A stretch of DNA of 64,000 bases from Sphingomonas yabuuchiae (GCF_014199595.1 NZ_JACHNX010000002.1:124001-188000), one strand, 5' to 3'. Positions 15,107 to 25,050 are shown, numbered from the stretch's first letter. Notes: generated by a model from the letters alone, not told the origin. Translations and numbers: made by a program.

Positions 15107-16387
15107 ATGACGAGAGCAGGCGTCGATCCCAATTGGCCGCATGTGGTGATCGTCGGCGCGGGGTTCGGCGGGCTTGCGGTGGCGCAGCGACTGGCGCGTG
15201 CGCCGGTGCGGGTGACGGTGGTCGACCGCAACAATTACCATCTGTTCGTGCCGCTGCTCTATCAGGTGGCGACCGCCGCCCTGTCGCCCGCCGATGTCGC
15301 CGAGCCGATCCGCCATGTCCTGGGCCGCTACCCCAATATCCGGGTCGTGCTGGGCGAGGTGACGCAGGTCGATACCGATGCCCGGCACGTCGCCTTGGCC
15401 ACGGGCGAGACGTTGCAATATGACCGGCTGGTCGTCGCGACGGGATCGACCAGCAGCTATTTCGGCCATGACGAATGGCGCCGCCATGCCCCCGCCTGCA
15501 AGTCGATCGAGGAAGCGCGGGTCATCCGCTCGCGCGTGTTGGGCGCATTCGAGGAAGCGGAACGCGACGGGGCCGCGGACCGCGAGGCGCTGATGACCTT
15601 CGTCATCGTCGGCGGCGGCCCGACCGGCGTGGAACTGGCCGGGTCGGTCGCCGAGCTGGCGCGCTATGCTTTGACCTCCGATTTTCGCCGGATCCGGCCG
15701 GAGACGGCGAAGATCATATTGATCGAGGGCGGGCCGAGGATACTGGCGGCTTTCCCGGACTCACTTGCCACCTATGCCGAACGGGCGCTGGCGCGGCTGG
15801 GGGTTCAGGTGATGACGAACATGCCGGTCGAGGCGATCAAGGCCGAGGGGCTGACCGCCGGCGGACAATTCATCCCGGCTCGCACCGTCCTTTGGGGCGC
15901 AGGCGTGGCACCGACGGGGGCCGCCAAGCTGCTCGGCATAGCGCCGGGACCGGGCGGACGCGTGGCGGTGCGGCCGGATTTGAGCGTCGAGGGGCTGGAG
16001 AATGTCTATTCGCTGGGCGATGTCGCCGCCTGCCTGGACGAAGACGGCAAGCCCTTGCCCGGCCTGGCCCAGGTCGCGCAGCAACAGGGCGAGTATCTGG
16101 GCAAGGCGTTACGGAGGCAACTGACGGGCGGAGCGGCGCCCAAGCCCTTCCGCTTCCACAATCGCGGCAATGCGGCGATCATCGGGCGTCACGCCGCGAT
16201 CTTCGACTTCGGCCGGTTCCGGATGAAGGGCTATCCGGCCTGGATGCTCTGGGCGATCGTCCATGTCGTGCTGCTGGTCAATTTCGCGCAGCGTATCCGC
16301 GTCAGCCTGCAATGGCTGTGGCGTTATCTGACCTATCGGCGTGGTGCCCGGATCATCACCACGCCTATTGGCCGCCCGCCCGGCTGA
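15107..16387 (+). CDS. ndh: Type II NADH:quinone oxidoreductase (NDH-2)
   Basis: The 426-residue flavoprotein has the FAD-binding motif VIVGAGFGGLAVAQRL at residues 15-30, followed by VVDRNNYHLFVPLLYQVAT. That stretch is typical of NDH-2 and related NAD(P)/FAD disulfide-oxidoreductase-fold enzymes. The NADH-binding motif FVIVGGGPTGVELAGS is near residue 165, and the second FAD motif VYSLGDVAA is near 303. The C-terminal hydrophobic/amphipathic region (WAIVHVVLLVNF and following) should dock the enzyme on the cytoplasmic membrane face. It oxidises NADH and reduces quinone without pumping protons. It follows the MDR gene closely and ends 6 bp from the convergent GntR gene. Confidence 0.85.
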   Translation: MTRAGVDPNWPHVVIVGAGFGGLAVAQRLARAPVRVTVVDRNNYHLFVPLLYQVATAALSPADVAEPIRHVLGRYPNIRVVLGEVTQVDTDARHVALATGETLQYDRLVVATGSTSSYFGHDEWRRHAPACKSIEEARVIRSRVLGAFEEAERDGAADREALMTFVIVGGGPTGVELAGSVAELARYALTSDFRRIRPETAKIILIEGGPRILAAFPDSLATYAERALARLGVQVMTNMPVEAIKAEGLTAGGQFIPARTVLWGAGVAPTGAAKLLGIAPGPGGRVAVRPDLSVEGLENVYSLGDVAACLDEDGKPLPGLAQVAQQQGEYLGKALRRQLTGGAAPKPFRFHNRGNAAIIGRHAAIFDFGRFRMKGYPAWMLWAIVHVVLLVNFAQRIRVSLQWLWRYLTYRRGARIITTPIGRPPG

Positions 16388-16393
16388 CGGGGA

Positions 16394-17038
16394 TCAGCGG
16401 ATCAGTTGGGCGCGCAGGTCGACCAGCGTCGCGCCGATATGCTCGGTCAGGAAACCGGCCACCCGCGCCTCGTCCCGTGCCAGCCAGGCGTCGAGCAGCG
16501 CATGATGCTCCTCATGCGCGCGGTCCTCGCGACCCGCAGGCTTCAGATGCTGGACGACATAGCGTTCGGCCAGCACCTGCAACCGTTCGATCAGCTGGAA
16601 GGTCAGCGCGGCACCCAGCGGGCGGACCAGCGCGAGATGAAAGGCGCGGTTGCGGTGCGCGACCTCGTGCAATGCGTCGCGCGCCGCGACGTCCAATGCG
16701 GTCAGCGCCTCACGCGCGACGGCCTGATCCTCCGCCGTCGCCACACGCGACGCACGCGCCGCCGCATCGGGTTCCAGCGCCAGGCGAAGTTCGTAAATCT
16801 CCTCCGCCTCGCCCGCGCCCAGCGAGCGGACGAAAAAGCCGCGATTGGCCTGGCTGGTCAGCAGCCCTTCCTGTTCCAGCCGGGCAAGTGCCTCACGCAG
16901 CGGAATCTTGCTGACCCCCAGCTCATTGGCCAGCGCGTCCTGCCGGATCGGTTGTTCCTCTGGCAGGTCGCCGCTGATGATCCGCTCGCGAATGATCGTG
17001 AAGATCTGCTCCGACAGGGTGCGAACGACAAGGCTCAT
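16394..17038 (-). CDS. GntR family transcriptional regulator (FCD), paralogue of the one at 7195
   Basis: The start ATG at 17038 is preceded on the minus strand by a GAGAGAA ribosome-binding site, giving 214 residues. The N-terminal winged helix (IRQDALANELGVSKIPLREA) is nearly identical to that of the regulator at 7195-7905 (IRQDALAAELGVSKIPLREA). The FCD domain is also similar (EEIYELRLALEPDAAARA versus EDIYGLRLKLEPAAAARA). The two probably recognise related operators and ligands. No gene of an obvious catabolic pathway is next to it: its neighbours are NDH-2 (convergent) and nadE. Its target may therefore be distant, possibly the cluster at 1-9346. Confidence 0.85.
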   Translation of the reverse strand: MSLVVRTLSEQIFTIIRERIISGDLPEEQPIRQDALANELGVSKIPLREALARLEQEGLLTSQANRGFFVRSLGAGEAEEIYELRLALEPDAAARASRVATAEDQAVAREALTALDVAARDALHEVAHRNRAFHLALVRPLGAALTFQLIERLQVLAERYVVQHLKPAGREDRAHEEHHALLDAWLARDEARVAGFLTEHIGATLVDLRAQLIR

Positions 17039-17144
17039 GGATTCTCTCGTGCCGACAGGCCGGGGAGAAGCCTGTAATTTAGGGGGAAATGTAACGAACA
17101 AGCCTTCAGCATAGCCCTGTTCCCCACAGCCTGCCAAGTCTGTG

Positions 17145-19202
17145 TCACAGACCGGGCGGCAGGGCGTCCCGAAGTTCGTTCAGCCAGACAGTTGCCGTTC
17201 CGTCCGATGGCGCCCGCCAGTCCCCGCGCGGGGACAGGGCGCCGCCTGCCGAGACCTTGGGACCGTTGGGCAGGGCCGAGCGCTTGAACTGGCTGGTCTG
17301 GAAGAAGCGAGTCAGGAATCGCTCCAGCCAGTGCCGGATCGTCGGCAGGTCATAGGCGACGCGCGCGTCCTGCGGCAGGTCCTCGGGCCAGCCGCCCGCT
17401 TCCGCATCATGCCATGCGTGCCAGGCGAGGAAAGCGATCTTCGACGGCTTCAGGCCATAGCGGATGACGTAATGCGCAAAGAAGTCGTTGAGTGCATAGG
17501 GGCCGATCATCGCCTCGGTGGACTGCATCGCGCCGCTGGCGTCGGCGGGTACCAGCTCGGGCGAGATTTCCTGAGCCAGGATCGCCGCCAGAACCTTGTT
17601 CGTCGCCTCATCATATTGCCCGGTACGGATGCACCAGCGGATCAGGAACTGGATCAGCGTCTTGGGCACGCCCGCATTGACCGCATAATGGCTCATCTGG
17701 TCGCCCACGCCATAGGTGCACCAGCCCAGTGCCAGCTCCGACAGGTCGCCGGTGCCCAGCACGATGCCGCCGCGCTGATTGGCGAGGCGGAACAGATAAT
17801 CGGTGCGCAGGCCCGCCTGCACGTTCTCGAAGGTCACGTCATGGACCGGCTCGCCCTGCGCAAAGGGGTGCTTCATGTCTTCCAGCAGCTGATGCGCGGC
17901 GGGACGGATATCGATTTCCTCTGCCGTTACCCCCAGCGAACGCATCAGTGCCCAGGCATGGGCCTTGGTGCCCGCGCCGGTGGCGAAGCCGGGCATGGTG
18001 AAGGCCAGGATACGGTCGCGCGACCAGCCCAACCGATCGGTCGCCTTGGCCGCGACGATCAGCGCATGGGTGGAATCGAGCCCACCGGACACGCCGATCA
18101 CCAGCGTCTTGGCGCGGCTGGCATCGAGCCGCTTGGCCAGTGCCTCGACCTGGATGTTATAGGCTTCGTAGCAGTCGGCATCCCGCCGGGCGGGATCGTC
18201 GGGTACGAAGGGAAAGCGGTAGACGGAGCGTCGCAGGCCGCGATCGCTCGCCTCCGCGCCATGGACGAAGCCGATCCGGCGGAAACGATGTTCGGGATGG
18301 CCCGCAAATGCGGCGGCATCGTTGAAGGTGCCGAAGCGCAGGCGCTCCTGTTCGATCCGCTCGACATCGATATCGGCGGTGGTCAGCGCGGGTTCGCGCA
18401 GGAAACGCTCGGACTCGGCGATCGTCTCGCCCAGTTCGTGGATCAGGCCCTGGCCGTCCCAGGACAGATCGGTCGTGCTCTCGCCTATGCCCGCCGCCGA
18501 ATAGACATAGGCGCAGGCCGCGCGGGCCGACTGGGCGGCGGCCAGCATCGCCCGGTCGCGCGCCTTGCCGATGACGATGTTCGACGCCGACAAATTGCAG
18601 CAGATCGTCGCCCCGGCCAGCGCGCCCAGTGTCGAGGGCGGGGTGGGGGCCCAGTAATCCTCGCAAATCTCGGCATGGACGACGAAGCCCGGCACATCCT
18701 CGGCCGCGAAGATCAGGTCGGTGCCGAAGGGCACGCTCTGGCCATCCAGCTCGATGGTCAGGCCGGTCAGCCCCGCGCCGCTCGCGAACCAGCGCTTCTC
18801 GTAATATTCGCGGTAGTTGGGCAGGAAGGTCTTCGGCACGACGCCCAAAATCCGCCCGCGCGCAATGACGACGGCACAGTTGTAGAGCCGCCCATTACGG
18901 GGCAGCGCGGCACCGACCAGCATGACGGGCGACAGCGCCGCGCTGGCATCCACCATCTCGCCCAGCGCCGCGAGCGTCGCCGCGTGCATCGCGCCCTGCA
19001 AATGCAGGTCGTCGATCGCGTAGGAGGTCAGCGACAATTCGGGAAAGACGATCAGGTCGACGCCGTCTTCATCCGCCTTGCGCGCCAGATCGAGCATGGC
19101 TTGCGCATTGGCATAAGCATCCCCGACCGATGCGGCGGGCGTCGCGGCGGCGACGCGGATCAGGCCATGGGTGTGAAGTGCGTAAAAGGGGTGATCCTGC
19201 AT
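17145..19202 (-). CDS. nadE: Glutamine-dependent NAD+ synthetase
   Basis: The 685-residue protein carries an N-terminal nitrilase-type glutaminase domain. Its catalytic triad is visible as Glu in FPELSLTSY, Lys in VPKTFLPNY and Cys in [11 protein letters not shown]-terminal ATP-pyrophosphatase synthetase domain follows, with the P-loop [15 protein letters not shown] near residue 365. It amidates deamido-NAD using glutamine, the last step of NAD synthesis, in the cytoplasm. The length fits the long two-domain class found in many Proteobacteria and mycobacteria. It is transcribed alone. Confidence 0.93.
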   Translation of the reverse strand: MQDHPFYALHTHGLIRVAAATPAASVGDAYANAQAMLDLARKADEDGVDLIVFPELSLTSYAIDDLHLQGAMHAATLAALGEMVDASAALSPVMLVGAALPRNGRLYNCAVVIARGRILGVVPKTFLPNYREYYEKRWFASGAGLTGLTIELDGQSVPFGTDLIFAAEDVPGFVVHAEICEDYWAPTPPSTLGALAGATICCNLSASNIVIGKARDRAMLAAAQSARAACAYVYSAAGIGESTTDLSWDGQGLIHELGETIAESERFLREPALTTADIDVERIEQERLRFGTFNDAAAFAGHPEHRFRRIGFVHGAEASDRGLRRSVYRFPFVPDDPARRDADCYEAYNIQVEALAKRLDASRAKTLVIGVSGGLDSTHALIVAAKATDRLGWSRDRILAFTMPGFATGAGTKAHAWALMRSLGVTAEEIDIRPAAHQLLEDMKHPFAQGEPVHDVTFENVQAGLRTDYLFRLANQRGGIVLGTGDLSELALGWCTYGVGDQMSHYAVNAGVPKTLIQFLIRWCIRTGQYDEATNKVLAAILAQEISPELVPADASGAMQSTEAMIGPYALNDFFAHYVIRYGLKPSKIAFLAWHAWHDAEAGGWPEDLPQDARVAYDLPTIRHWLERFLTRFFQTSQFKRSALPNGPKVSAGGALSPRGDWRAPSDGTATVWLNELRDALPPGL

Positions 19203-19347
19203 CCTCTCGGGATAGCGACGCGGGAAGGGGGGCGCTAGCCTGTGTGGGTTGCCACGGGTTAGGATGTGAGGGTTTCCCCTGGCCTTCGACTTCCCTTATC
19301 CTGGTGCATTCCGCTAAGCGCCGGACGCTCCCGAAGTTCGAGGCTCT

Positions 19348-19692
19348 ATGACCATCATCCTCTACGGCATCCCCAACTGCGACACGATGAAGAAGGTCCG
19401 TGTCTGGCTCGACCAGCACGGCGTCGAATACCGCTTCCACAACTACAAAACCGACGGCATTGACGAAGCTACGCTTCGCCGCTGGGTCGATCATGTCGGC
19501 TGGGAAAAGCTGCTCAACCGCGCGGGCACGACCTTCCGCAAGCTGGACGAGGCCGACCGGCAGGACATCGATGCCGACAAGGCGATCCGGCTGATGCAGG
19601 CCCAGCCCTCACTGATCAAACGGCCGGTGCTCGACCGCGACGGCGCCCTGACGGTCGGGTTCAAGCCCGAGGTGTACGCCGAAATCTTCTGA
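19348..19692 (+). CDS. ArsC/Spx-family thioredoxin-fold protein (YffB-like)
   Basis: This 114-residue cytoplasmic protein has the thioredoxin-like ArsC fold with the N-terminal motif [15 protein letters not shown]. It has a single active-site Cys and no CxxC. The C-terminal [19 protein letters not shown] contains the family's cis-Pro and loop. YffB-like proteins are annotated as arsenate-reductase-like, but most lack arsenate activity. No ars genes are nearby, so I do not infer arsenic resistance. Confidence 0.85.
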   Translation: MTIILYGIPNCDTMKKVRVWLDQHGVEYRFHNYKTDGIDEATLRRWVDHVGWEKLLNRAGTTFRKLDEADRQDIDADKAIRLMQAQPSLIKRPVLDRDGALTVGFKPEVYAEIF

Positions 19693-19741
19693 CGGACCAA
19701 GGGGGTGGAGCGCACGGCGTACACGGGTTAGAGGTTTGGCC

Positions 19742-20620
19742 ATGTCCACGACCTACACGCTCGACACCGCGACCAGCCGCGCCAATCCCACGCCTGCGCC
19801 GATGAAGCGTCTGACCGTACCTGCCATCCGTCGCCGCAAGGGCGAGACGCCGTTGGTCATGCTGACCGCCTATACGGTGCGCTCGGCGCAGCTGCTCGAT
19901 CCGCATTGCGACATGCTGCTGGTCGGCGACAGCCTGGGGCAGGTGATCTACGGCCTGCCCTCGACCGTGCCGGTCACGCTTCAGATGATGGCGGCGCATG
20001 GCGCCGCGGTCGGGCGGGGCAGCTATCATGCGGTCGTCGTCATCGACCTGCCCTTCGGCAGTTACGAAGCGAGCCCGGAAAAGGCGTTCGAGAATGCCGC
20101 GTGGCTGCTCAAGGAAACCGGCGCGGCGGCGGTCAAGCTGGAGGGCGGCGTCGCGATGGCGCCGACCGTGCGCTTCCTGGTCGAGCGCGGCATTCCCGTC
20201 ATGGGCCATGTCGGCCTGACGCCCCAGGCGGTGAACGTCCTGGGCGGCTATGGCGCGCGCGGCCGCACGCCTGAGGAGGCCGAGAAGATCATCGCCGACG
20301 CGGTCGCCGTGGCGGAGGCGGGTGCCTTTTCGGTCGTGATTGAGGGCGTGGTCGAGCCGATCGCGATCGAGATCACCAAGCGTATCGCCTGCCCAACGAT
20401 CGGTATCGGTGCGTCGGCGGAGTGCGACGGTCAGGTGCTGGTGGGCGAGGACATGCTCGGTCTGTTCGACCGTACCGCCCGCTTCGTCCGCCGTTACGAG
20501 ACGATGGGCGAGCGGATCGGCGAGGCGGCGCGTGCCTATGCCGAGGATGTGCGCGCCCGCCGCTTCCCCGGGCCGGAGCAGACCTATGCCCCCCGGCAAG
20601 CCAACCGCGATGGGGGATAA
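19742..20620 (+). CDS. panB: 3-methyl-2-oxobutanoate hydroxymethyltransferase
   Basis: GAGG at 19731-19734 precedes the ATG at 19742, giving 292 residues. PanB adds a hydroxymethyl group from methylene-THF to 2-oxoisovalerate, the first committed step to pantothenate and CoA. The metal-binding motif is in [11 protein letters not shown] and a second hallmark is GHVGLTPQ. The catalytic glutamate is in [10 protein letters not shown]. The Mg ligand region and length match the family. panC is not adjacent. The YfgM-like, bamB and der genes follow in the same direction. Confidence 0.93.
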   Translation: MSTTYTLDTATSRANPTPAPMKRLTVPAIRRRKGETPLVMLTAYTVRSAQLLDPHCDMLLVGDSLGQVIYGLPSTVPVTLQMMAAHGAAVGRGSYHAVVVIDLPFGSYEASPEKAFENAAWLLKETGAAAVKLEGGVAMAPTVRFLVERGIPVMGHVGLTPQAVNVLGGYGARGRTPEEAEKIIADAVAVAEAGAFSVVIEGVVEPIAIEITKRIACPTIGIGASAECDGQVLVGEDMLGLFDRTARFVRRYETMGERIGEAARAYAEDVRARRFPGPEQTYAPRQANRDGG

Positions 20621-20704
20621 GCCAAGCCCGCTTCCCACAGGGGCCGCTCCTCGCTAAAGGTCGCGGCTTCTATCTTGCCTTGATCCAGAATAGCGGAGCC
20701 CGTC

Positions 20705-21406
20705 TTGGCCCTAACGCCCCAATCCAGCCAGGCCTTTTTGAGCGAGGTCGACGACGAACTGCGTCGCGAAAGGCTGACGTCTTTCTGGACCCGGTGGGGC
20801 CTTATCGTCGGCGCGGCGATCGTCGTCGCGCTCGCTGCGTTCGGCGGCTATCTCTATTGGCAGCACCGCCAGCATCAGGCGGCGGGCGTCGATGGCGAGC
20901 AGTTGCAGGCCGCCTATGACGCGCTGGGCCAGAACGACACCAAGACGGCGGGCGAGAAGCTGAAGGCGCTGTCCGACACCAATGTCGACGCCTATCGTGC
21001 CCTCGCCGAGTTCACCCAGGCGGATATCCTGCTCCAGCGTGACGACATGAAGGGTGCCGCGGCACGCTTCGCCGCCATCGCCAATGATGCCTCGCTCGCC
21101 CAGCCGTTCCGCGACCTGGCGCTGGTTCGCCAGACCATGGCCGAATATGACACGATGAAGCCCGAGGCGGTCGTCGCGCGACTGGGCAACATGGCGGTGC
21201 CCGGCAACGCCTATTTCGGTAGCGCGGGCGAGATGGTCGCCGTGGCTTATCTGCGCATGAATAAGCGTGACCAGGCGGGCCGTTTGTTCGGCCAGATTGC
21301 CAGCGACAAGGATGTGCCCGATACGTTGCGGCAACGTGCGGTTCAGATGGCCGGCGTATTGGGGGTCGACGCGGTCGGCCAGAGTGAGGACACCAAGACC
21401 CAATGA
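20705..21406 (+). CDS. YfgM-like tetratricopeptide membrane protein
   Basis: The frame begins at a TTG (20705) preceded by GGAG; no early ATG exists, and the sequence from residue 1 is the expected family start, so TTG is probably the real start. The 233-residue protein has one N-terminal membrane anchor (about residues 33-55, GLIVGAAIVVALAAFGGYLY) and a periplasmic helical repeat domain of TPR type. E. coli YfgM is an ancillary SecYEG/PpiD translocon factor and, as here, lies immediately upstream of bamB and der. Its stop overlaps the bamB start by 4 nt. Confidence 0.85.
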   Translation: MALTPQSSQAFLSEVDDELRRERLTSFWTRWGLIVGAAIVVALAAFGGYLYWQHRQHQAAGVDGEQLQAAYDALGQNDTKTAGEKLKALSDTNVDAYRALAEFTQADILLQRDDMKGAAARFAAIANDASLAQPFRDLALVRQTMAEYDTMKPEAVVARLGNMAVPGNAYFGSAGEMVAVAYLRMNKRDQAGRLFGQIASDKDVPDTLRQRAVQMAGVLGVDAVGQSEDTKTQ

Positions 21407-22725
21407 CGAAGCATTTCCGCACCTCGGCGGCGCTTGCCGCGCTGATGGCGCTGGGCGCCTGCGGGGTATTCAAGAGCGCGCCCAAGAAGACGCCGACCGT
21501 GGGCAACCGCGTGCCGATCCTGGTTTCGGAAACGGGGGTCGAGGCGGACAAGACGATCGCCGACGTACAGGTCCTGCTGCCCGCGCCCGAAGCGAACCCC
21601 GAATGGTCGCAGCCTGGCGGCAATGCCGCCAAGTCGATGGGGCAGCTCGCACTGGCGGAACAGCCGCAGCGCCTGTGGAGCGCGACGATCAACGGTGGTT
21701 CGGCGCGCGATCCGCTGGGCGCCGCCCCGGTCGTGGCCGAGGGCAAGCTGTTCGTCGTGGATGTCGAGGGCAATCTCGTCGCGATGAACGCCGATACCGG
21801 CGCGCGCCTGTGGTCGACCGGTATCACCGAAGGTGACGCGAACCGCCTGGCCCGCTTCGGCGGCGGGGCGAGCTATGATAGCGGCACGGTGTTCGCATCG
21901 GACGGTCTGGGCGATGTGATCGCGGCCAGCGCCGCCGACGGCAAGGTGCTGTGGCGTGCCAAGCCCAGCGGCCCGCTGCGCGGATCGCCAACCATCGCCA
22001 ACGGCAATGTCTATGTCCTGACCCAGGACAATCAGCTTTACGCCATCAACCAGACGGACGGTAAGATCGTCTGGGCCGGGCAGGGCACGCTGGAGACGCA
22101 GGGCGTGTACGGCGTCGCGGCTCCATCGGCCAGCCAGGGTACGGTCGTCGCCGGTTTCTCGAGCGGCGAGCTGAACGCCTATCGTTACGAAAACGGCCGT
22201 CTGCTGTGGCAGGACGCGCTGTCGCGGACGAGCATTTCCACCTCGGTGTCGACGCTGTCGGATATCGACGCCGCGCCGGTGATCGACCAGGGCCGCGTCT
22301 ATGCGCTGGGCCAGGGCGGCCGAATGGTTGCGCTGGAACTGTCGACCGGCCAGCGTCTCTGGGAGCAGAATTTCGCCGGGCTTTCGACGCCATGGATCGC
22401 GGGCGAGTGGATATTCCTCGTCACCGACGATGCGCGTCTGGTCGCGCTGGCCCGGTCGAGCGGCAAGGCCCGCTGGATCGCGCAGCTGCAGCGCTTCCAC
22501 AAGGAAAAGAAGAAGACCGGCGCGATCACCTGGTTCGGCCCGGTGCTGGCGGGCAACCGCCTGATCCTGACCAACTCGGAAGGGCAGATCGTTTACGCCA
22601 ATCCGGGTGACGGATCGGTCCAGGCAACGGTCGACACCAAGACGCCGTTCGCGCTGCCGCCGATCGTCGCCAACAACGTGCTCTATGTCCTCGACCAGAA
22701 GGGTAGGATCGCGGCCTATAAGTGA
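21403..22725 (+). CDS. bamB: Outer-membrane assembly lipoprotein BamB (beta-propeller)
   Basis: The 440-residue lipoprotein has a signal peptide with lipobox LGAC (about residues 21-24) and an eight-bladed PQQ-type beta-propeller with repeats such as GKLFVVDVEGNLVAMNADTG, NGNVYVLTQDNQLYAIN and GRVYALGQGGRMVALEL. BamB binds BamA and helps deliver outer-membrane proteins. It starts inside the ATGA overlap with the YfgM-like gene and precedes der, the order seen in many Proteobacteria. It is about 50 residues longer than E. coli BamB. Confidence 0.92.
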   Translation: MTKHFRTSAALAALMALGACGVFKSAPKKTPTVGNRVPILVSETGVEADKTIADVQVLLPAPEANPEWSQPGGNAAKSMGQLALAEQPQRLWSATINGGSARDPLGAAPVVAEGKLFVVDVEGNLVAMNADTGARLWSTGITEGDANRLARFGGGASYDSGTVFASDGLGDVIAASAADGKVLWRAKPSGPLRGSPTIANGNVYVLTQDNQLYAINQTDGKIVWAGQGTLETQGVYGVAAPSASQGTVVAGFSSGELNAYRYENGRLLWQDALSRTSISTSVSTLSDIDAAPVIDQGRVYALGQGGRMVALELSTGQRLWEQNFAGLSTPWIAGEWIFLVTDDARLVALARSSGKARWIAQLQRFHKEKKKTGAITWFGPVLAGNRLILTNSEGQIVYANPGDGSVQATVDTKTPFALPPIVANNVLYVLDQKGRIAAYK

Positions 22726-22734
22726 TGCGGTTTT

Positions 22735-22762
22735 GCCCCGTGGGACATTTGTTCCACGGGGC
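22735..22762. terminator. Hairpin between bamB and der
   Basis: GCCCCGTGG (22735-22743) pairs with CCACGGGGC (22754-22762) across a 10-nt loop, right after the bamB stop. It lacks a following T-run, so it may be only a partial terminator or an mRNA-processing or stability element. Confidence 0.4.
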
Positions 22763-22821
22763 GGTGCATTTCGTACCGCTATAGGCGTGACGAAAGCCCC
22801 GCCTTTCGCTAACGCACGGCG

Positions 22822-24192
22822 ATGGCTAATCTCCCTATCGTCGCGATCGTCGGCCGTCCCAATGTCGGCAAGTCGACGCTGTTCAATCGTCTGGTCGGAA
22901 AGAAGCTGGCGCTGGTCGACGACCGGCCCGGCGTGACGCGCGACCGGCGCGAAGGCGACGCGCATCTTCTGGGCCTGGATTTCCGTATCATCGATACGGC
23001 CGGTTACGAAGACGAAGACCCCGACACATTGCCGGGCCGGATGCGCCGCCAGACCGAGGCGGCGGTCAGCGAGGCCGATGTCGCGCTGTTCCTGGTCGAT
23101 GCCCGCGCCGGGGTCATGCCGCTGGACGAGGAGATCGCTCGCTGGCTGCGCAGTTCCGATACGCCGATCGTGCTCGCGGCGAACAAGGCGGAGGGCCGTG
23201 CGGCCGAACAGGGCATATTGGAGGCGCTGGCGCTCGGCTTCGGCGATCCGGTGCAATTGTCCGCCGAGCATGGCGAAGGCGTGGGCGATTTGTTCGAAGC
23301 GCTGCTCCCCTTCATCGACCGTGAAGTCGAGGAAGAAGAGGAAGTCGATCTCGAAAACCCCTTCGCTCCGCTGAAGCTGGCGATCGTCGGGCGTCCCAAT
23401 GCGGGCAAGTCGACGCTGATCAACCGTTTCCTGGGTCAGGATCGCTTGATCACCGGGCCGGAAGCCGGGATCACCCGCGATTCGATCGCGATCGACTGGG
23501 AATGGCACGACCGCAACGGCGAGGTGCGGCAGGTCCGCCTGATCGACACCGCGGGCATGCGGAAAAAGGCCAAGGTTCAGGACAAGCTGGAAAAGCTGTC
23601 CGTCGCCGACGCGTTGCGCGCGGTCGATTTCGCCGAGGTCGTGGTGCTATTGCTCGATGCGACGCTGGGGCTGGAATCGCAGGATCTGCGCATTGCCGAC
23701 CGTGTGCTGGAAGAGGGGCGTGCCCTGCTGATCGCGCTCAACAAATGGGACGTCGCGGAAAATCCGTCGTCGCTGTTCAACGGTGTGCGCAAGGCGCTGG
23801 AAGACGGGCTCAGCCAGGTCAAGGGCGTGCCGCTGCTGGCGGTATCGGCCGCGACCGGCAAGGGGCTGGACACGCTGATCGAAGCGGCGTTCGAGACGCG
23901 CGCCGCCTGGTCGAAGCGCGTGCCGACCGGCGAGCTCAACCGCTGGTTCGAGCGTGCGGTCGAGGCCAATCCGCCACCCGCACCGGGCGGCAAGCGGATC
24001 AAGCTGCGCTACGTCACCCAGGTGAAGTCGCGTCCGCCGAGCTTCGTGATCTTTGGTACGCGCGTGGATCAATTGCCCGCCAGCTATGAGCGGTATCTGG
24101 TCAATTCGATGCGGCGTGAGCTTGGTTTTGGTGCAGTGCCGGTGCGTCTGACGCTGCGGGCGCCGAAGAACCCGTTCGGCAAGAAGGACTGA
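22822..24192 (+). CDS. der: Ribosome-assembly GTPase Der (EngA)
   Basis: The 456-residue protein has two tandem GTPase domains, each with full motifs: GRPNVGKST (about residues 12-20) with DTAGYEDED, NKAEG; and GRPNAGKST (about 191-199) with DTAGMRKKA, NKWD. A KH-like C-terminal domain follows (KLRYVTQVKSRPPSFVIFGTR in family order). Der acts in maturation of the 50S ribosomal subunit and is essential. An acidic linker (EVEEEEEVDLENP) joins the G domains. Confidence 0.95.
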   Translation: MANLPIVAIVGRPNVGKSTLFNRLVGKKLALVDDRPGVTRDRREGDAHLLGLDFRIIDTAGYEDEDPDTLPGRMRRQTEAAVSEADVALFLVDARAGVMPLDEEIARWLRSSDTPIVLAANKAEGRAAEQGILEALALGFGDPVQLSAEHGEGVGDLFEALLPFIDREVEEEEEVDLENPFAPLKLAIVGRPNAGKSTLINRFLGQDRLITGPEAGITRDSIAIDWEWHDRNGEVRQVRLIDTAGMRKKAKVQDKLEKLSVADALRAVDFAEVVVLLLDATLGLESQDLRIADRVLEEGRALLIALNKWDVAENPSSLFNGVRKALEDGLSQVKGVPLLAVSAATGKGLDTLIEAAFETRAAWSKRVPTGELNRWFERAVEANPPPAPGGKRIKLRYVTQVKSRPPSFVIFGTRVDQLPASYERYLVNSMRRELGFGAVPVRLTLRAPKNPFGKKD

Positions 24193-24221
24193 GGGGCGGC
24201 GGGCGCGCTTTTTCCTAATCG

Positions 24222-24322
24222 CCCTTCAGCCGGAGCCAAGTCGAAGGCCGAGGGCCGACGCCAAGTCCGGGCCATGACCGATATAATTCCCGTGGCCTTC
24301 GACTTCGCTCAGGCTGAACGGG
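24222..24322. repeat. Long imperfect inverted repeat (palindromic intergenic element)
   Basis: The left arm at 24222-24249 (core CCAAGTCGAAGGCC) and the right arm at 24294-24322 (core GGCCTTCGACTTCGCTCAGG) are imperfect reverse complements of about 28 bp separated by about 45 bp. It sits between the convergent der and bacterioferritin genes. The TTCGACTTCGCTCAGGC core is a common intergenic repeat in sphingomonads and other Alphaproteobacteria. A partial copy, GGCCTTCGACTT, is at 19281-19292. It may serve as a bidirectional terminator or REP-like element. Confidence 0.6.
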
Positions 24323-24377
24323 TTAGGTGGACAATTTTCCGGAAACAGGGGCGGGCCATCAGACCCGCCCCGCATTC

Positions 24378-24899
24378 TCAGCCCTGAAGGTGCGGAGCCG
24401 CGCCCGACTTGGGCGTGTCGTTCTCCGCCATGGCGTTCAGCTGGATATAGTTCTGGATGCCCATGCGTGCGATCATCTCGAACTGGCGCTCCAGCGTGTC
24501 GACATGCTCTTCCTCGCTCGCCAGGATGCGCTGGAACAGGTCGCGGCTGACATAATCGCGGACTTCCTCGCAATAGGCGATGGCTTCCTTGAGCTGGGCA
24601 ACGGCCTCGACCTCGATGGCCAGATCGCCCTTGAGCACTTCCTCGACGGTCTCGCCGATGCGCAGGCGGCCCAGCAGCTGGAAATTGGGCAGCCCGTCCA
24701 GGAACAGGATGCGCTCGGCCAGCCAGTCGGCGTGGCGCATCTCGTCGATCGATTCGTGATATTCGAACTGGGCGAGCTTGTAGACGCCCCAATGATCGAG
24801 CAGCCGGTAGTGCAGGAAATACTGGTTGATCGCGGTCAGCTCGTTCTTGAGCGCCTCGTTCAAATACTCGATGACCTTCGGATCGCCCTTAACTGCCAT
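24378..24899 (-). CDS. bfr: Bacterioferritin
   Basis: The start ATG at 24899 is preceded by AGGCGAG on the minus strand, giving 173 residues. It is a four-helix ferritin-like protein with diiron ligands in ALKNELTAINQYFLHY, FEYHESIDEMRHADWL and ILASEEEHVDTLE. The Met of DEMRHAD is the position of the heme axial ligand in bacterioferritins. The C-terminus (QNYIQLNAM) is typical. It stores iron as a 24-mer with heme at subunit dimers. The divergent neighbour is a PAS/MCP-like protein. No bacterioferritin-associated ferredoxin gene is adjacent. Confidence 0.92.
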   Translation of the reverse strand: MAVKGDPKVIEYLNEALKNELTAINQYFLHYRLLDHWGVYKLAQFEYHESIDEMRHADWLAERILFLDGLPNFQLLGRLRIGETVEEVLKGDLAIEVEAVAQLKEAIAYCEEVRDYVSRDLFQRILASEEEHVDTLERQFEMIARMGIQNYIQLNAMAENDTPKSGAAPHLQG

Positions 24900-25050
24900 T
24901 GATCTCGCCTTTCGTGAACGTGTTTGGCGGCACCTTAGAAGACCATAGGTGACCCCGACAAGGCCGATTTCATAAGTAAAAATGCGTCGCGCTTTCATCT
25001 TGGGCGAAAGCTGCTAGGGGCAACATAAGTTATCAAAAATGAGGTTAACG

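Noticed and set aside
17142..19238. A 698-codon plus-strand frame opposite nadE
   Set aside because: nadE has both catalytic domains intact; the opposite frame has no recognisable motif.
19348..19692. Arsenic resistance gene arsC
   Set aside because: The protein is of the YffB/Spx-like branch with a single Cys motif, and no arsR, arsB or arsH genes are nearby.
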